From the NCBI GenBank assembly GCA_964478455.1, contig CAYZJD010000343.1, forward strand, positions 1-5,051: 5,051 nucleotides of DNA. The letters are read 5' to 3'. The DNA is from CAYZJD01 sp964478455. Its GTDB lineage: Bacteria > Acidobacteriota > Terriglobia > Bryobacterales > Bryobacteraceae. Position numbers and translations under genes: made by a program. This document shows positions 1-5,051 of the stretch, in pieces; the first letter of the stretch is position 1, and each line of letters begins with the position of its first letter. Below the pieces are notes generated by a model. That model saw only the letters and a list, made by a program, of their open reading frames with translations, was not told where the DNA came from and ran no database searches.

Positions 1-233
1 GCCTTGAACCACGCCGCTCGGCCCTTTCAGGCTACCAGCGTCACCGCCCCCGCAAGACGCTTCTCTTCGATCTGCCGCTCGACCGCCGCGCCGATGCGCT
101 CCAGCCGCTCCGCCGACAGCCCGACGGATTCCGGACTCGCTACCGGCAGCCCCTGGCCAAAAGCGGCCCCCGTAACAACCATCAGCAGCGCCACCGCCCC
201 GCCCACGATCCTGCCCGAACAAGTGATTCTCAT
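1..233 (-). pseudogene. Beta-lactamase-fold serine hydrolase, 5' end, interrupted by in-frame TGA
   Basis: Reading leftward from ATG at 233, the product starts with an export signal: R2 and R8, a hydrophobic run at about residues 9-25, and likely cleavage near AFG|QG. Then comes PESVGLSAERLERIGAAVER followed by EEKRLAGAVTLVA. This is the usual N-terminus of the class C beta-lactamase/esterase/D-Ala-D-Ala peptidase superfamily (PF00144), ahead of the SxxK motif, which would lie off the window. After 68 codons there is a TGA at 27-29, but the same frame stays open to the window edge and reads KGRAAWFK, which resembles the family's continuation. The family often has Arg or Lys at the interrupted place, and CGA to TGA is one transition. 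The gene is therefore either a recent pseudogene, a strain variant or a base-call error. The real family is about 350-450 residues and substrates vary widely. It lies 63 nt downstream of the GH36-like gene on the same strand, so probably in the same transcript. Confidence 0.72.
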
Positions 234-236
234 AAG

Positions 237-247
237 CCTCTTCTCCC
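237..247 (-). promoter_or_regulatory. Ribosome binding site region of the serine hydrolase
   Basis: On the minus strand the bases before ATG 233 read GGGAGAAGAGGCTT. GGGAG (247-243) is 9 nt from the start, and GAGG (240-237) only 3 nt away. The purine-rich context supports ATG 233 as the start and fits the export signal that follows it. Confidence 0.5.
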
Positions 248-262
248 TCTCTTCTCTTCTTT

Positions 263-290
263 TCTCTGCGTCCTCTGCGCCTCTGCGGTT
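263..290 (-). repeat. GCAGAG-type short repeat cluster between genes
   Basis: On the minus strand GCAGAG occurs three times, at 286-281, 278-273 and 269-264 (steps of 8 and 9 nt), in the context AACCGCAGAGGCGCAGAG. It begins just downstream of the glycosidase stop codon and runs into a purine-only stretch leading to the next start codon. I recall near-identical GCAGAG units as dispersed intergenic repeats in many environmental genomes. That memory cannot be checked here, and no function is assigned. Confidence 0.5.
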
Positions 291-296
291 AAAAAC

Positions 297-2402
297 CTAC
301 CTCACTGGCCTCGCCCGCACCAGCAAGTAATCCTTGAACGCCGCCCTCAAGTACGGCTCTCCGCCTGAAATCCTGCCGAGCGGGCGCCCGCGCGCATAAT
401 CCTCAATTTCATACTCAGTGCCTTTGTCCAACCCCCGCAGCTCGATCCGCCGCGACACCGGCCAGTAAGTGGCAAAAAAACCGTAGTACAAAGTCTCGTC
501 CTTGCGCACCACGTGCGCCTCCGGCTTGTCGAACGCGATGTCGTACAGGTTCAGGTACTCCCCGCTCGCCAGCCCCAGCTCGCGGTACAGCCCGAACCAC
601 CGTCGCCACTCCAGCCTCTGTTCATCCGTTAAGTCCGCGTAAAACGTCGTCAACTGCGCGCCCGTCCCCATCGCCGTTTCAAACGACTGCGGCACGGACG
701 CGCCCTTCCATTCGTCCAGCGGCACCTGGTAGCAGTCACCGACGCAGAAACTCGGCCCCCGGATCGCCTTCTCCAGCTTGATCCGCTGCCGCACCTGTTC
801 GAGCGTCACCGGGTCCGAAGCGTTGGCGATGAAGTAGTACGGCATGTTGTACGGCGAGTGCGGCATCGCGCAGATGCACACCTCCAGCCACGGATCCGGC
901 TTCAGCCGCTTCAGCGTGTCGTGAATCACCCGGTAGGCCTCCGGCAGCGACTGGAACGAGTCGAGCGGCGAGCGGTGCTTGTGCGCGCGGTTGAAACACG
1001 GCGGCACGGCCGACAACCCCGTGCAGTCCACGTACACCCCGTCGAAGTCCCACTCGGAAACGAACCGCGTGAGGATTTTCTCGATGTGCCGCAGCGCCGG
1101 CTCATAGGCCGGGCACAACTGCCGGACCTTGCGGTCGTCCACCGGGTACCCGCCATGCTCATCCTGCACCGCCAGCTCCGGATGTTCCCGCGCCAGCCTG
1201 CTTTCCGGACTCACGCCCAGCGGATACCACCAGATGTTCGTCTTGAAGCCCTGGTCATGGATCTCCTTGACGAACTTCTTGATGTCCGCTTCGCCGCCGG
1301 GAAACTTGCCCGGCGAGCGGTTGACGTTCCAGTCGCCGTACCAGTCGAACCAGCCGTCGTCCAGATTGGCGATGCGGATGCCCATGCTCGCCAGTTCGGG
1401 CAGCGCGTCAAGGATCTTCCGCGTCGTGAAGTCGAACTCGTATCCCCAGCTCTTCCAGTACGGCTCGTAGGCCGACGGCGGCGACGTGCGCGGGATGGTG
1501 ATGCCGCGGGCCCGCAGCAGTTCGCCGTAATTACGAAGCGCGTCGTAGTAGTCGCCGCGATGGAAGATCGCTGCCGCGACAACAGTGCGGTATTCCTCGC
1601 CCGGCTCCAGCACTTCCTTCTGCTTGAACTTCTCGAGCGGCTTCTCGTAAATCGCAATCTCCACCTTCCCGTCCTCGCGGACCTCCACCGGCATCCATAC
1701 CCACTGCGGCGTCTTCTCCAGGTGAACCAGCGCCACCCCCATCGCCGGGCTCCACACGTCGATGAACGGCATGCCCCCGCCTTCGCCCTCCGGCCCGGTG
1801 CGATCGTCCAGCCCCTGAAAATTGCTTTGCCGGAAATCGCGCTTCAGCCGGATGAGGCTGTAGTCCAGACCCCAGCGGTAGGCCCCGCCCTGGAATGAGG
1901 CGAACTCGTAGGAAGGCTGATCCGGCTCGGCCTGCTTCCGGTCGAGCAGCAGCCGCAGGCTGTCCACGCGGCCCAGCCGCACCCGCCCCGCCCCCGCGTT
2001 CCGATGCGATGTCTCGAAAATCGCCACGTCCGGGAAGCGGTCGGGCACAATCACGCGCACCTTGCGTTCAACCCTCACCTCACTCGCCACGCCAACCGCC
2101 ACCGCCTCGTACGCCGGGCCGAACTCCGCGTGGTTCGTTCTCCCTCGCGCCGAGCGGGAGATGTCAAGGTTGAAGTCGCTGACAGCGCGGCCGTTCACCT
2201 CCACCGCCGCCTGCGCCTTCGGGTCGAAGGCGAGGATGTTCTTCCCCTGGTCGCCGAGCCACCGCACCCGCAAGTGGGACTCGCTGTCGAAATGGAGAGC
2301 GATTCTCCGCGTCCGCAGGTCAAGTCCGTCCGGCTGCGCCGCGGCCGTCCATACTGTGACGAGCACCAGCCGTAGGATAAGACTCCGTCTTGTCCCCTCC
2401 AT
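297..2402 (-). CDS. Divergent GH36-like (clan GH-D) glycosidase, probable exported alpha-galactosidase-type enzyme
   Basis: The product has 701 residues and probably removes alpha-linked galactose or a related sugar from an oligo- or polysaccharide by a retaining mechanism. Residues 1-22 form an export signal (RR, hydrophobic core 8-20, cleavage near TAA|AQ). Residues 25-300 look like the beta-sandwich N-domain. The (beta/alpha)8 barrel follows: YWKSWGYEFDF (315-325), NLDDGWFDWYGDWNVN (346-361, a clan GH-D hallmark), KTNIWWYPLG (387-396), DFDGVYVDCTG (452-462) and IANASDPV (525-532). By family analogy D459 is the nucleophile and D530, in the SD motif, the acid/base; both are inferred. The Lys that usually stands two residues before the nucleophile is Tyr457 here, and the GGGR-type segment is replaced by ICAMPHSPYN, so substrate and subfamily are uncertain. 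Residues from about 620 to the end look like the small C-terminal beta domain. The ATG follows AGAGGT by 5 nt and the upstream esterase stop by 3 nt, indicating translational coupling. Confidence 0.82.
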   Translation of the reverse strand: MEGTRRSLILRLVLVTVWTAAAQPDGLDLRTRRIALHFDSESHLRVRWLGDQGKNILAFDPKAQAAVEVNGRAVSDFNLDISRSARGRTNHAEFGPAYEAVAVGVASEVRVERKVRVIVPDRFPDVAIFETSHRNAGAGRVRLGRVDSLRLLLDRKQAEPDQPSYEFASFQGGAYRWGLDYSLIRLKRDFRQSNFQGLDDRTGPEGEGGGMPFIDVWSPAMGVALVHLEKTPQWVWMPVEVREDGKVEIAIYEKPLEKFKQKEVLEPGEEYRTVVAAAIFHRGDYYDALRNYGELLRARGITIPRTSPPSAYEPYWKSWGYEFDFTTRKILDALPELASMGIRIANLDDGWFDWYGDWNVNRSPGKFPGGEADIKKFVKEIHDQGFKTNIWWYPLGVSPESRLAREHPELAVQDEHGGYPVDDRKVRQLCPAYEPALRHIEKILTRFVSEWDFDGVYVDCTGLSAVPPCFNRAHKHRSPLDSFQSLPEAYRVIHDTLKRLKPDPWLEVCICAMPHSPYNMPYYFIANASDPVTLEQVRQRIKLEKAIRGPSFCVGDCYQVPLDEWKGASVPQSFETAMGTGAQLTTFYADLTDEQRLEWRRWFGLYRELGLASGEYLNLYDIAFDKPEAHVVRKDETLYYGFFATYWPVSRRIELRGLDKGTEYEIEDYARGRPLGRISGGEPYLRAAFKDYLLVRARPVR

Positions 2403-2405
2403 CCC

Positions 2406-2571
2406 TTACCTCTTCCCTTCCACCAGCAGCATCGCCGTCTTCAACCCGCCCGCCCGCTGGATGCCCGGCACGAAGAAGTCGCGCTCGAATTCCTCGTCCG
2501 AGCCGCTGAAGCCGCCCGTATCCGCCGTCAGCTTCAACTCAACCGGCGCCAGCGCCGCCGCGAACAGGCTC
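2406..2571 (-). CDS. C-terminal end of the two-domain alpha/beta hydrolase (fragment, continues across the gap)
   Basis: From the N gap the frame reads SLFAAALAPVELKLTADT and ends about 54 codons later in TAMLLVEGKR with TAA at 2406-2408. The first residues, SLFAAALA, repeat the last genuine residues of the large hydrolase ORF (2711-4336), and the codon phase is identical on both sides. Joining base 2745 directly to 2571 gives 1758 nt, exactly 586 codons including the stop. This fragment therefore supplies the missing 46 C-terminal residues of that protein, including a VPGIQRAGG segment that resembles the ends of related hydrolases. An ORF reaching through the Ns to 2747 exists but uses the intruding sequence and is not a real gene. 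Confidence 0.8.
2408..2413 (-). promoter_or_regulatory. Shine-Dalgarno of the glycosidase, overlapping the esterase stop
   Basis: AGAGGT on the minus strand (2413-2408) is 5 nt from ATG 2402. Its final T is the first base of the TAA that ends the upstream esterase frame. This fixes the glycosidase start and links its translation to that of the esterase. Confidence 0.6.
2547..2571. repeat. 25-nt direct repeat, left copy, ending at the N gap
   Basis: These 25 bases are identical to 2720-2744. The identity stops on the left at G2546 versus T2719, and on the right exactly at the first N. In the hydrolase frame the word encodes LFAAALA. Such a shared word at a contig end is what an assembly-graph overlap leaves behind. 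Confidence 0.9.
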
Positions 2572-2581
2572 NNNNNNNNNN
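2572..2581. other. Assembly gap (10 Ns)
   Basis: Ten consecutive Ns form a round-number placeholder joining two contigs. The true distance is unknown, and the flanking repeat suggests it may be negative, meaning the contigs overlap. Confidence 0.97.
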
Positions 2582-2719
2582 GCATAGCTGGTACGCGCGC
2601 ACAGGGTACACGCTCACTGCCAGCAAGTCCTACACCCCAAAAGGGATCAAGAAGACACATGTCTCCACAATCGTGATTGACACCCGTTATGCAAAAGACC
2701 GCGGCCACGGTTATACCTT
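2582..2719 (+). other. Intruding lower-GC segment with an unrecognised stop-free reading frame
   Basis: This 138-nt stretch is about 54% G+C by hand count, clearly lower than the surrounding genes. It does not belong to the hydrolase: in that minus-strand frame it gives only KV and a stop. From 2583 on the plus strand it is open throughout and reads HSWYARTGYTLTAS, then KSYTPKGIKKTHVSTIVIDT, then RYAKDRGHGYTF, running into the shared 25-nt word as ASAAANRL. The Lys/Thr/Tyr-rich composition looks like a real protein from another gene or organism, joined at the shared word. I do not recognise the family. Confidence 0.6.
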
Positions 2720-4336
2720 CGCCAGCGCCGCCGCGAACAGGCTCCACACCGCGGCTTTACCGACGCCCACCAGCTCCGGCTTCCCTCCGTGCCTCGCGCG
2801 CAGAAACGCCAGCCCGGTCAGGATGTCCTGCACGCGGTGCGCGTCGTCGCTCCGGTTGAACGTCAGGAAGAACTCGTGGCTTCGGTCGCGCGGGGCCGCC
2901 GCCGCACCCGTCTGGAACGCATCGAGCAGCAGCACCGCACGCTTGGCCGCGAGCATCTTGCGCACCGCCTCCTCGCTCCGCGCCGCTTCCGCTCCTTCCG
3001 GATGCACGACCAGCGCCGCTGGCCCCACGCCGGGCAAATAGATCCCCGGCACCCGGTCGCCCTTCCCCGGGCGGCTCAGCACGATCCTCTCCCCGTCCCG
3101 CTCCGCTGCAACCTGCTCGGGCCACTCCGCCCCGATCAAGTGACGCAGTAAGTTCCGCAACGTTTCCTTGTCTGCGATACCGTCCGTCTGCGCCCGCGAG
3201 CGCGATCTCCATTGCGCGAACAGCCCGTCATAGCTCAGAGCGTTCTCCGGCAGCTTCCGGTTGTGCAGCGCCAGCATGTCCTGGAGCTTCTCCGCCTCCA
3301 CCTCGGCTTCCGACAGCTTTTCCCGGTCCGTTTCGCCCAGGATGTGTTTGCCGAAGAACCGGTACACCGCCTCCCGGCTGTCCCGGTTGTAGTTATGATC
3401 CGCCTGGAACTGGACCGTCTCGACGTTCTCCCCCTTCCCGTACAGTTCGTAGATTCTCCGCACGGCCGGGTACTCTTCCCTCGGAACGTTCCTCGTCCAA
3501 TCCCCCGTGGCCGCCACCAGCAGCAGCGGCCGCGGCGCGAACAGGCTCGCGATCTCCACATTGAACGTCCCCACGCGCAGGTTGGGCGCGTTCTCGCAGG
3601 GCGAGCCGCCCTGCATGATCGCCGACACCATGTTGACCGGCGCGGCATAACCCACCCGCTCGTCCACTGCCGCCAGCAGGAACGTTTGCGTGCCGCCGCC
3701 GGAGGCGCCGGTCACCGCGATCTTCCCCCCATCGACATCGTCCAGCGACTGAAGGAAGTCCACCGCCCGTATCGAGTTCCACAACTGGAGCCCCAGCGGC
3801 CCGAACGACCAGAGCTGCTCGCGCCGCCCCCCGAACGCGTGCGGCGTCTGGACCGTGTCGTTCCACCCCACCATGTCGTAAGCGAAAACAACGTAGCCCT
3901 GCCGCGCCAGGCTGATCCCCAGCGCCGGTCCCGAAAACTCCGGCGCGTTCTCCAGGCGTCCGTACGTCCAGTGGCCGTGCGGCGTGAGCACCCCGGGATG
4001 CTTGCCGCCCTTCCCGAGCGGCCGGTAAAGGTTCCCGCCGAGAAAATACCCCGGCATCGTTTCGAGCAGTACCTTCTCGATCGAGTACCCCCGGCGTTCC
4101 ATCCTCCCGAACATACGCGGATTCAGCGGCGTCTTCTCCGGCAGCGGCAGCAGGCCCGCCGCCGACAGGATCTGCTCGCGCAGGCGCCCCTTCCGCGTCT
4201 CCCATTCGCCCAGGCTGCCATACACCGGCATCACGAAGTGCGTATCGGTGTTCGGCGTGTCCGCATTCCGCCTGTCCCCCGCTGCCGCACCAGCGCAAAA
4301 CACCGCGGCCATCACTCCCATGCGCGCAATCAACAT
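2711..4336 (-). CDS. Acetyl-xylan-esterase-like alpha/beta hydrolase, two-domain, exported; 3' end displaced by the gap
   Basis: As assembled the ORF has 541 residues, but only the first 539 are native; the true protein is inferred to be 585 residues, ending at 2406. Residues 1-20 form a short export signal. Domain 1 (about 35-335) has an alpha/beta hydrolase fold related to acetyl xylan esterases: HPGVLTPHGHW (113-123, oxyanion region), nucleophile elbow TGASGGGTQT (S212), LLLVAATGDW (D279) and QADHNYN (H314), giving an intact Ser-Asp-His triad. It probably hydrolyses ester bonds, perhaps acetyl groups on hemicellulose. Domain 2 (about 360 to the end) repeats the same fold, but its elbow reads LVGVGKAAVW, with Gly526 where the Ser should be, so it looks catalytically dead. 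The 3' neighbour begins 3 nt after the inferred stop, so the two form an operon. No Shine-Dalgarno precedes the ATG; a TATAAT lies 8 nt upstream. Confidence 0.85.
   Translation of the reverse strand: MLIARMGVMAAVFCAGAAAGDRRNADTPNTDTHFVMPVYGSLGEWETRKGRLREQILSAAGLLPLPEKTPLNPRMFGRMERRGYSIEKVLLETMPGYFLGGNLYRPLGKGGKHPGVLTPHGHWTYGRLENAPEFSGPALGISLARQGYVVFAYDMVGWNDTVQTPHAFGGRREQLWSFGPLGLQLWNSIRAVDFLQSLDDVDGGKIAVTGASGGGTQTFLLAAVDERVGYAAPVNMVSAIMQGGSPCENAPNLRVGTFNVEIASLFAPRPLLLVAATGDWTRNVPREEYPAVRRIYELYGKGENVETVQFQADHNYNRDSREAVYRFFGKHILGETDREKLSEAEVEAEKLQDMLALHNRKLPENALSYDGLFAQWRSRSRAQTDGIADKETLRNLLRHLIGAEWPEQVAAERDGERIVLSRPGKGDRVPGIYLPGVGPAALVVHPEGAEAARSEEAVRKMLAAKRAVLLLDAFQTGAAAAPRDRSHEFFLTFNRSDDAHRVQDILTGLAFLRARHGGKPELVGVGKAAVWSLFAAALAKV
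2720..2744. repeat. 25-nt direct repeat, right copy, inside the hydrolase gene
   Basis: This copy is identical to 2547-2571. It marks the point where the minus-strand hydrolase frame leaves its natural sequence and enters the intruding segment. The 7 complete codons in it encode LFAAALA, after a Ser codon shared with the flank. Confidence 0.9.
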
Positions 4337-4344
4337 AGACGGGA

Positions 4345-4350
4345 ATTATA
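4345..4350 (-). promoter_or_regulatory. -10 box of the hydrolase operon, probably giving a leaderless mRNA
   Basis: A perfect TATAAT (minus strand, 4350-4345) is separated from ATG 4336 by only TCCCGTCT. Transcription starting 7-9 nt after the box would begin at or just before the ATG. There is no Shine-Dalgarno, so a leaderless transcript is the simplest reading. I see no good TTGACA-like -35 at the right spacing; the REP-like repeat begins immediately upstream at 4351. Confidence 0.55.
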
Positions 4351-4366
4351 CGCGAAAGGGGTCAGG
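4351..4366 (+). repeat. Upstream half-copy of the GGGGTCAG repeat
   Basis: CGCGAAAGGGGTCAGG here matches CGCGAAAAGGGGTCAGA at 4382-4398 except for one extra A and the last base; starts are 31 nt apart. Its TCAGG (4362-4366) can pair with CCTGA (4376-4380) over a 9-nt loop, giving a small separate hairpin. It abuts the TATAAT of the leftward operon. Confidence 0.65.
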
Positions 4367-4385
4367 CTTCTCTGTCCTGAGCGCG

Positions 4386-4451
4386 AAAAGGGGTCAGACC
4401 AAACCGCCCCGAGCGTCGTTCGCGAGTGGGCGGTTCTGTCTGCCCCCTTTT
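4386..4451. repeat. REP-like imperfect palindrome in the divergent promoter region
   Basis: AAAAGGGGTCAGAC (4386-4399) pairs with GTCTGCCCCCTTTT (4438-4451), 13 of 14 bases matching. After a 2-nt internal mismatch, AACCGCCC (4402-4409) pairs perfectly with GGGCGGTT (4428-4435). A further 3-bp GCG/CGC stem (4413-4415 with 4421-4423) closes a 5-nt loop. Words of the AAAAGGGGTCAGAC type are, from memory, common dispersed palindromes in several phyla, sometimes near REP-associated tyrosine transposases. No transposase gene is present here. The element lies between the two divergent promoters and may affect both. Confidence 0.7.
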
Positions 4452-4482
4452 CCCTTTCCTCTCCCCGCCTCTCCTCTCCCCC
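4443..4482 (+). other. Homopyrimidine tract upstream of nadA
   Basis: About 40 nt of C and T with a single interrupting G (4467) lead up to the nadA -10 box; the opposite strand is purine-only apart from that base and has four runs of three or more Gs. A comparable pyrimidine stretch lies at 237-267. It may be a low-complexity spacer, or it may form triplex or quadruplex structure. No function is shown. Confidence 0.55.
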
Positions 4483-4484
4483 GC

Positions 4485-4493
4485 TGCTACAAT
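4485..4493 (+). promoter_or_regulatory. Extended -10 box of nadA
   Basis: TGCTACAAT is a TGn extended -10 motif and needs no strong -35, which I do not see. Expected transcription start is near 4500, which falls after the first ATG (4497) and before the second in-frame ATG (4518). This bears on the choice of nadA start. Confidence 0.45.
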
Positions 4494-4496
4494 AGA

Positions 4497-5051
4497 ATGA
4501 AAGCTGCCCATATCCCCATGCTGGCCGTCAACAGTGTCTGCGACGAGATCCTGGAGCTCAAGCGCCAGCGCCGCGCCGTCATCCTCGCTCACCACTATCA
4601 GGAATCCGAAATCCAGGACCTGGCCGATTCCATCGGCGACAGCCTCGAGCTCGCCAGAAGGGCCCGCGACTTCGACGGCGATGTGATCGCCTTCTGCGGC
4701 GTCTGGTTCATGGCCGAGACGGCCAAGGTGCTCAACCCGAAGCGAACCGTGGTCGTGCCCGACCGCGAGGCCGGATGCAGCCTCGTCGACAGTTGCACTG
4801 CCGAGCAGCTCCGCGCCTTCCGCCGCCGCTTTCCCGACCACGTTGTGGTCAGCTACATCAACACCTCGGTGGAGGTGAAGGCCGAGAGCGACATCCTCTG
4901 CACCTCGCGCAACGCGGTGCAGGTGGTCAACTCCATTCCCCCCGACAAGCCCGTCCTCTTCCTCCCCGACCGCAATCTCGGCAATTACGTCAAGAAGCAG
5001 ACCGGCCGCGAGAACCTCAGAATCTGGCAGGGGACCTGCATCGTCCACGCC
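4497..5051 (+). CDS. nadA: Quinolinate synthase NadA, N-terminal 185 residues (runs off the right edge)
   Basis: NadA condenses iminoaspartate with dihydroxyacetone phosphate to quinolinate in de novo NAD synthesis, in the cytoplasm, using a [4Fe-4S] cluster held by three Cys. The frame is open from ATG 4497 to the window end. It shows AVILAHHYQESEIQDLAD (27-44), GDSLELARRA (47-56), FCGVWFMAETAKVLNP (66-81), PDREAGCSLVDSC (88-100), SYINTSVEVKA (119-129), LCTSRNAV (134-141), PDRNLGNYVKKQTGR (157-171) and WQGTCIVH (177-184). Cys67 and Cys181 fit the first two cluster ligands; the third lies beyond the window. The family is usually 300-370 residues, so roughly half is present. ATG 4497 lacks a Shine-Dalgarno and sits only 3 nt from the -10 box, so ATG 4518 (Met8) may be the true start. 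It is divergent from the carbohydrate operon and metabolically unrelated to it. Confidence 0.96.
   Translation, partial: MKAAHIPMLAVNSVCDEILELKRQRRAVILAHHYQESEIQDLADSIGDSLELARRARDFDGDVIAFCGVWFMAETAKVLNPKRTVVVPDREAGCSLVDSCTAEQLRAFRRRFPDHVVVSYINTSVEVKAESDILCTSRNAVQVVNSIPPDKPVLFLPDRNLGNYVKKQTGRENLRIWQGTCIVHA

Noticed and set aside
858..1898. 346-codon plus-strand ORF
   Set aside because: It is antisense to the GH36-like gene, with low-information Arg/Val/His composition and no recognisable motif.
2547..2744. Insertion sequence with a 25-nt target-site duplication
   Set aside because: Kept only as an alternative. Known insertion elements mostly make shorter duplications, no terminal inverted repeat can be seen, and the gap edge coincides exactly with the repeat end, which favours an assembly overlap.
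2406..2747. 113-codon minus-strand ORF crossing the Ns
   Set aside because: Its N-terminal half comes from the intruding segment in an unrelated frame and is joined through unknown bases. Only the part left of the gap is genuine.
4280..4336. Lipoprotein signal in the esterase (Cys14)
   Set aside because: The residue before Cys is Phe and the preceding residues do not fit a lipobox, so an ordinary signal peptide is more likely.
4386..4451. Rho-independent terminator
   Set aside because: The hairpin ends in CCCCCTTTT but lies between two diverging genes, with no transcript arriving from either side. The T run is part of the stem and the loop region is long and structured.
3212..4495. 427-codon plus-strand ORF ending next to nadA
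   Set aside because: It is antisense to the esterase and rich in Arg, Pro and His. That is the pattern of a GC-rich shadow frame, while the opposite strand shows a clear catalytic triad.
4362..5048. 228-codon minus-strand ORF over nadA
   Set aside because: It is a shadow of nadA, whose plus-strand frame carries the diagnostic quinolinate synthase motifs.

Overview
The window looks like a piece of a GC-rich bacterial metagenome scaffold. It contains a run of ten Ns and a base composition well above 60% G+C almost throughout. Secreted carbohydrate-active enzymes of this style (acetyl-xylan-esterase-like hydrolase, divergent GH36-like glycosidase, exported beta-lactamase-fold serine hydrolase) are typical of soil or sediment Acidobacteriota such as Solibacter/Bryobacter relatives. 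That assignment is an inference from style, not a demonstrated one.

Layout. Three genes run leftward (minus strand) as a probable operon. First is a two-domain alpha/beta hydrolase (4336 down to 2406, interrupted in this assembly). Next is a 701-residue GH36-like glycosidase (2402-297), whose ATG lies 3 nt after the esterase stop codon. Last is the 5' end of a beta-lactamase-fold serine hydrolase (233 to the left edge), which carries an in-frame TGA at 27-29. All three begin with plausible export signals, so together they suggest extracytoplasmic breakdown of an acetylated, galactose-containing polysaccharide. On the right, nadA (quinolinate synthase, NAD biosynthesis) runs rightward from 4497 and leaves the window. 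A 160-nt divergent control region (4337-4496) separates the two units. It holds a TATAAT box 8 nt from the esterase ATG, a long REP-like imperfect palindrome with a second half-copy, a homopyrimidine tract and an extended -10 box for nadA.

The main anomaly is at 2547-2744. The esterase gene appears broken by a 10-N gap plus 138 nt of lower-GC sequence, and an identical 25-nt word stands on each side of the break. Removing 2572-2744 restores one continuous 585-codon reading frame that ends 3 nt before the glycosidase gene. I therefore read this as a mis-joined scaffold, with an insertion flanked by a long duplication as the less likely alternative. The intruding segment has its own stop-free plus-strand frame that I do not recognise.

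I see no RNA gene, CRISPR array or complete mobile element. No novel multi-gene system is evident. The items most worth following up are the gap, the nonsense codon, the REP-like palindrome in the promoter region, and the degenerate second domain of the esterase.
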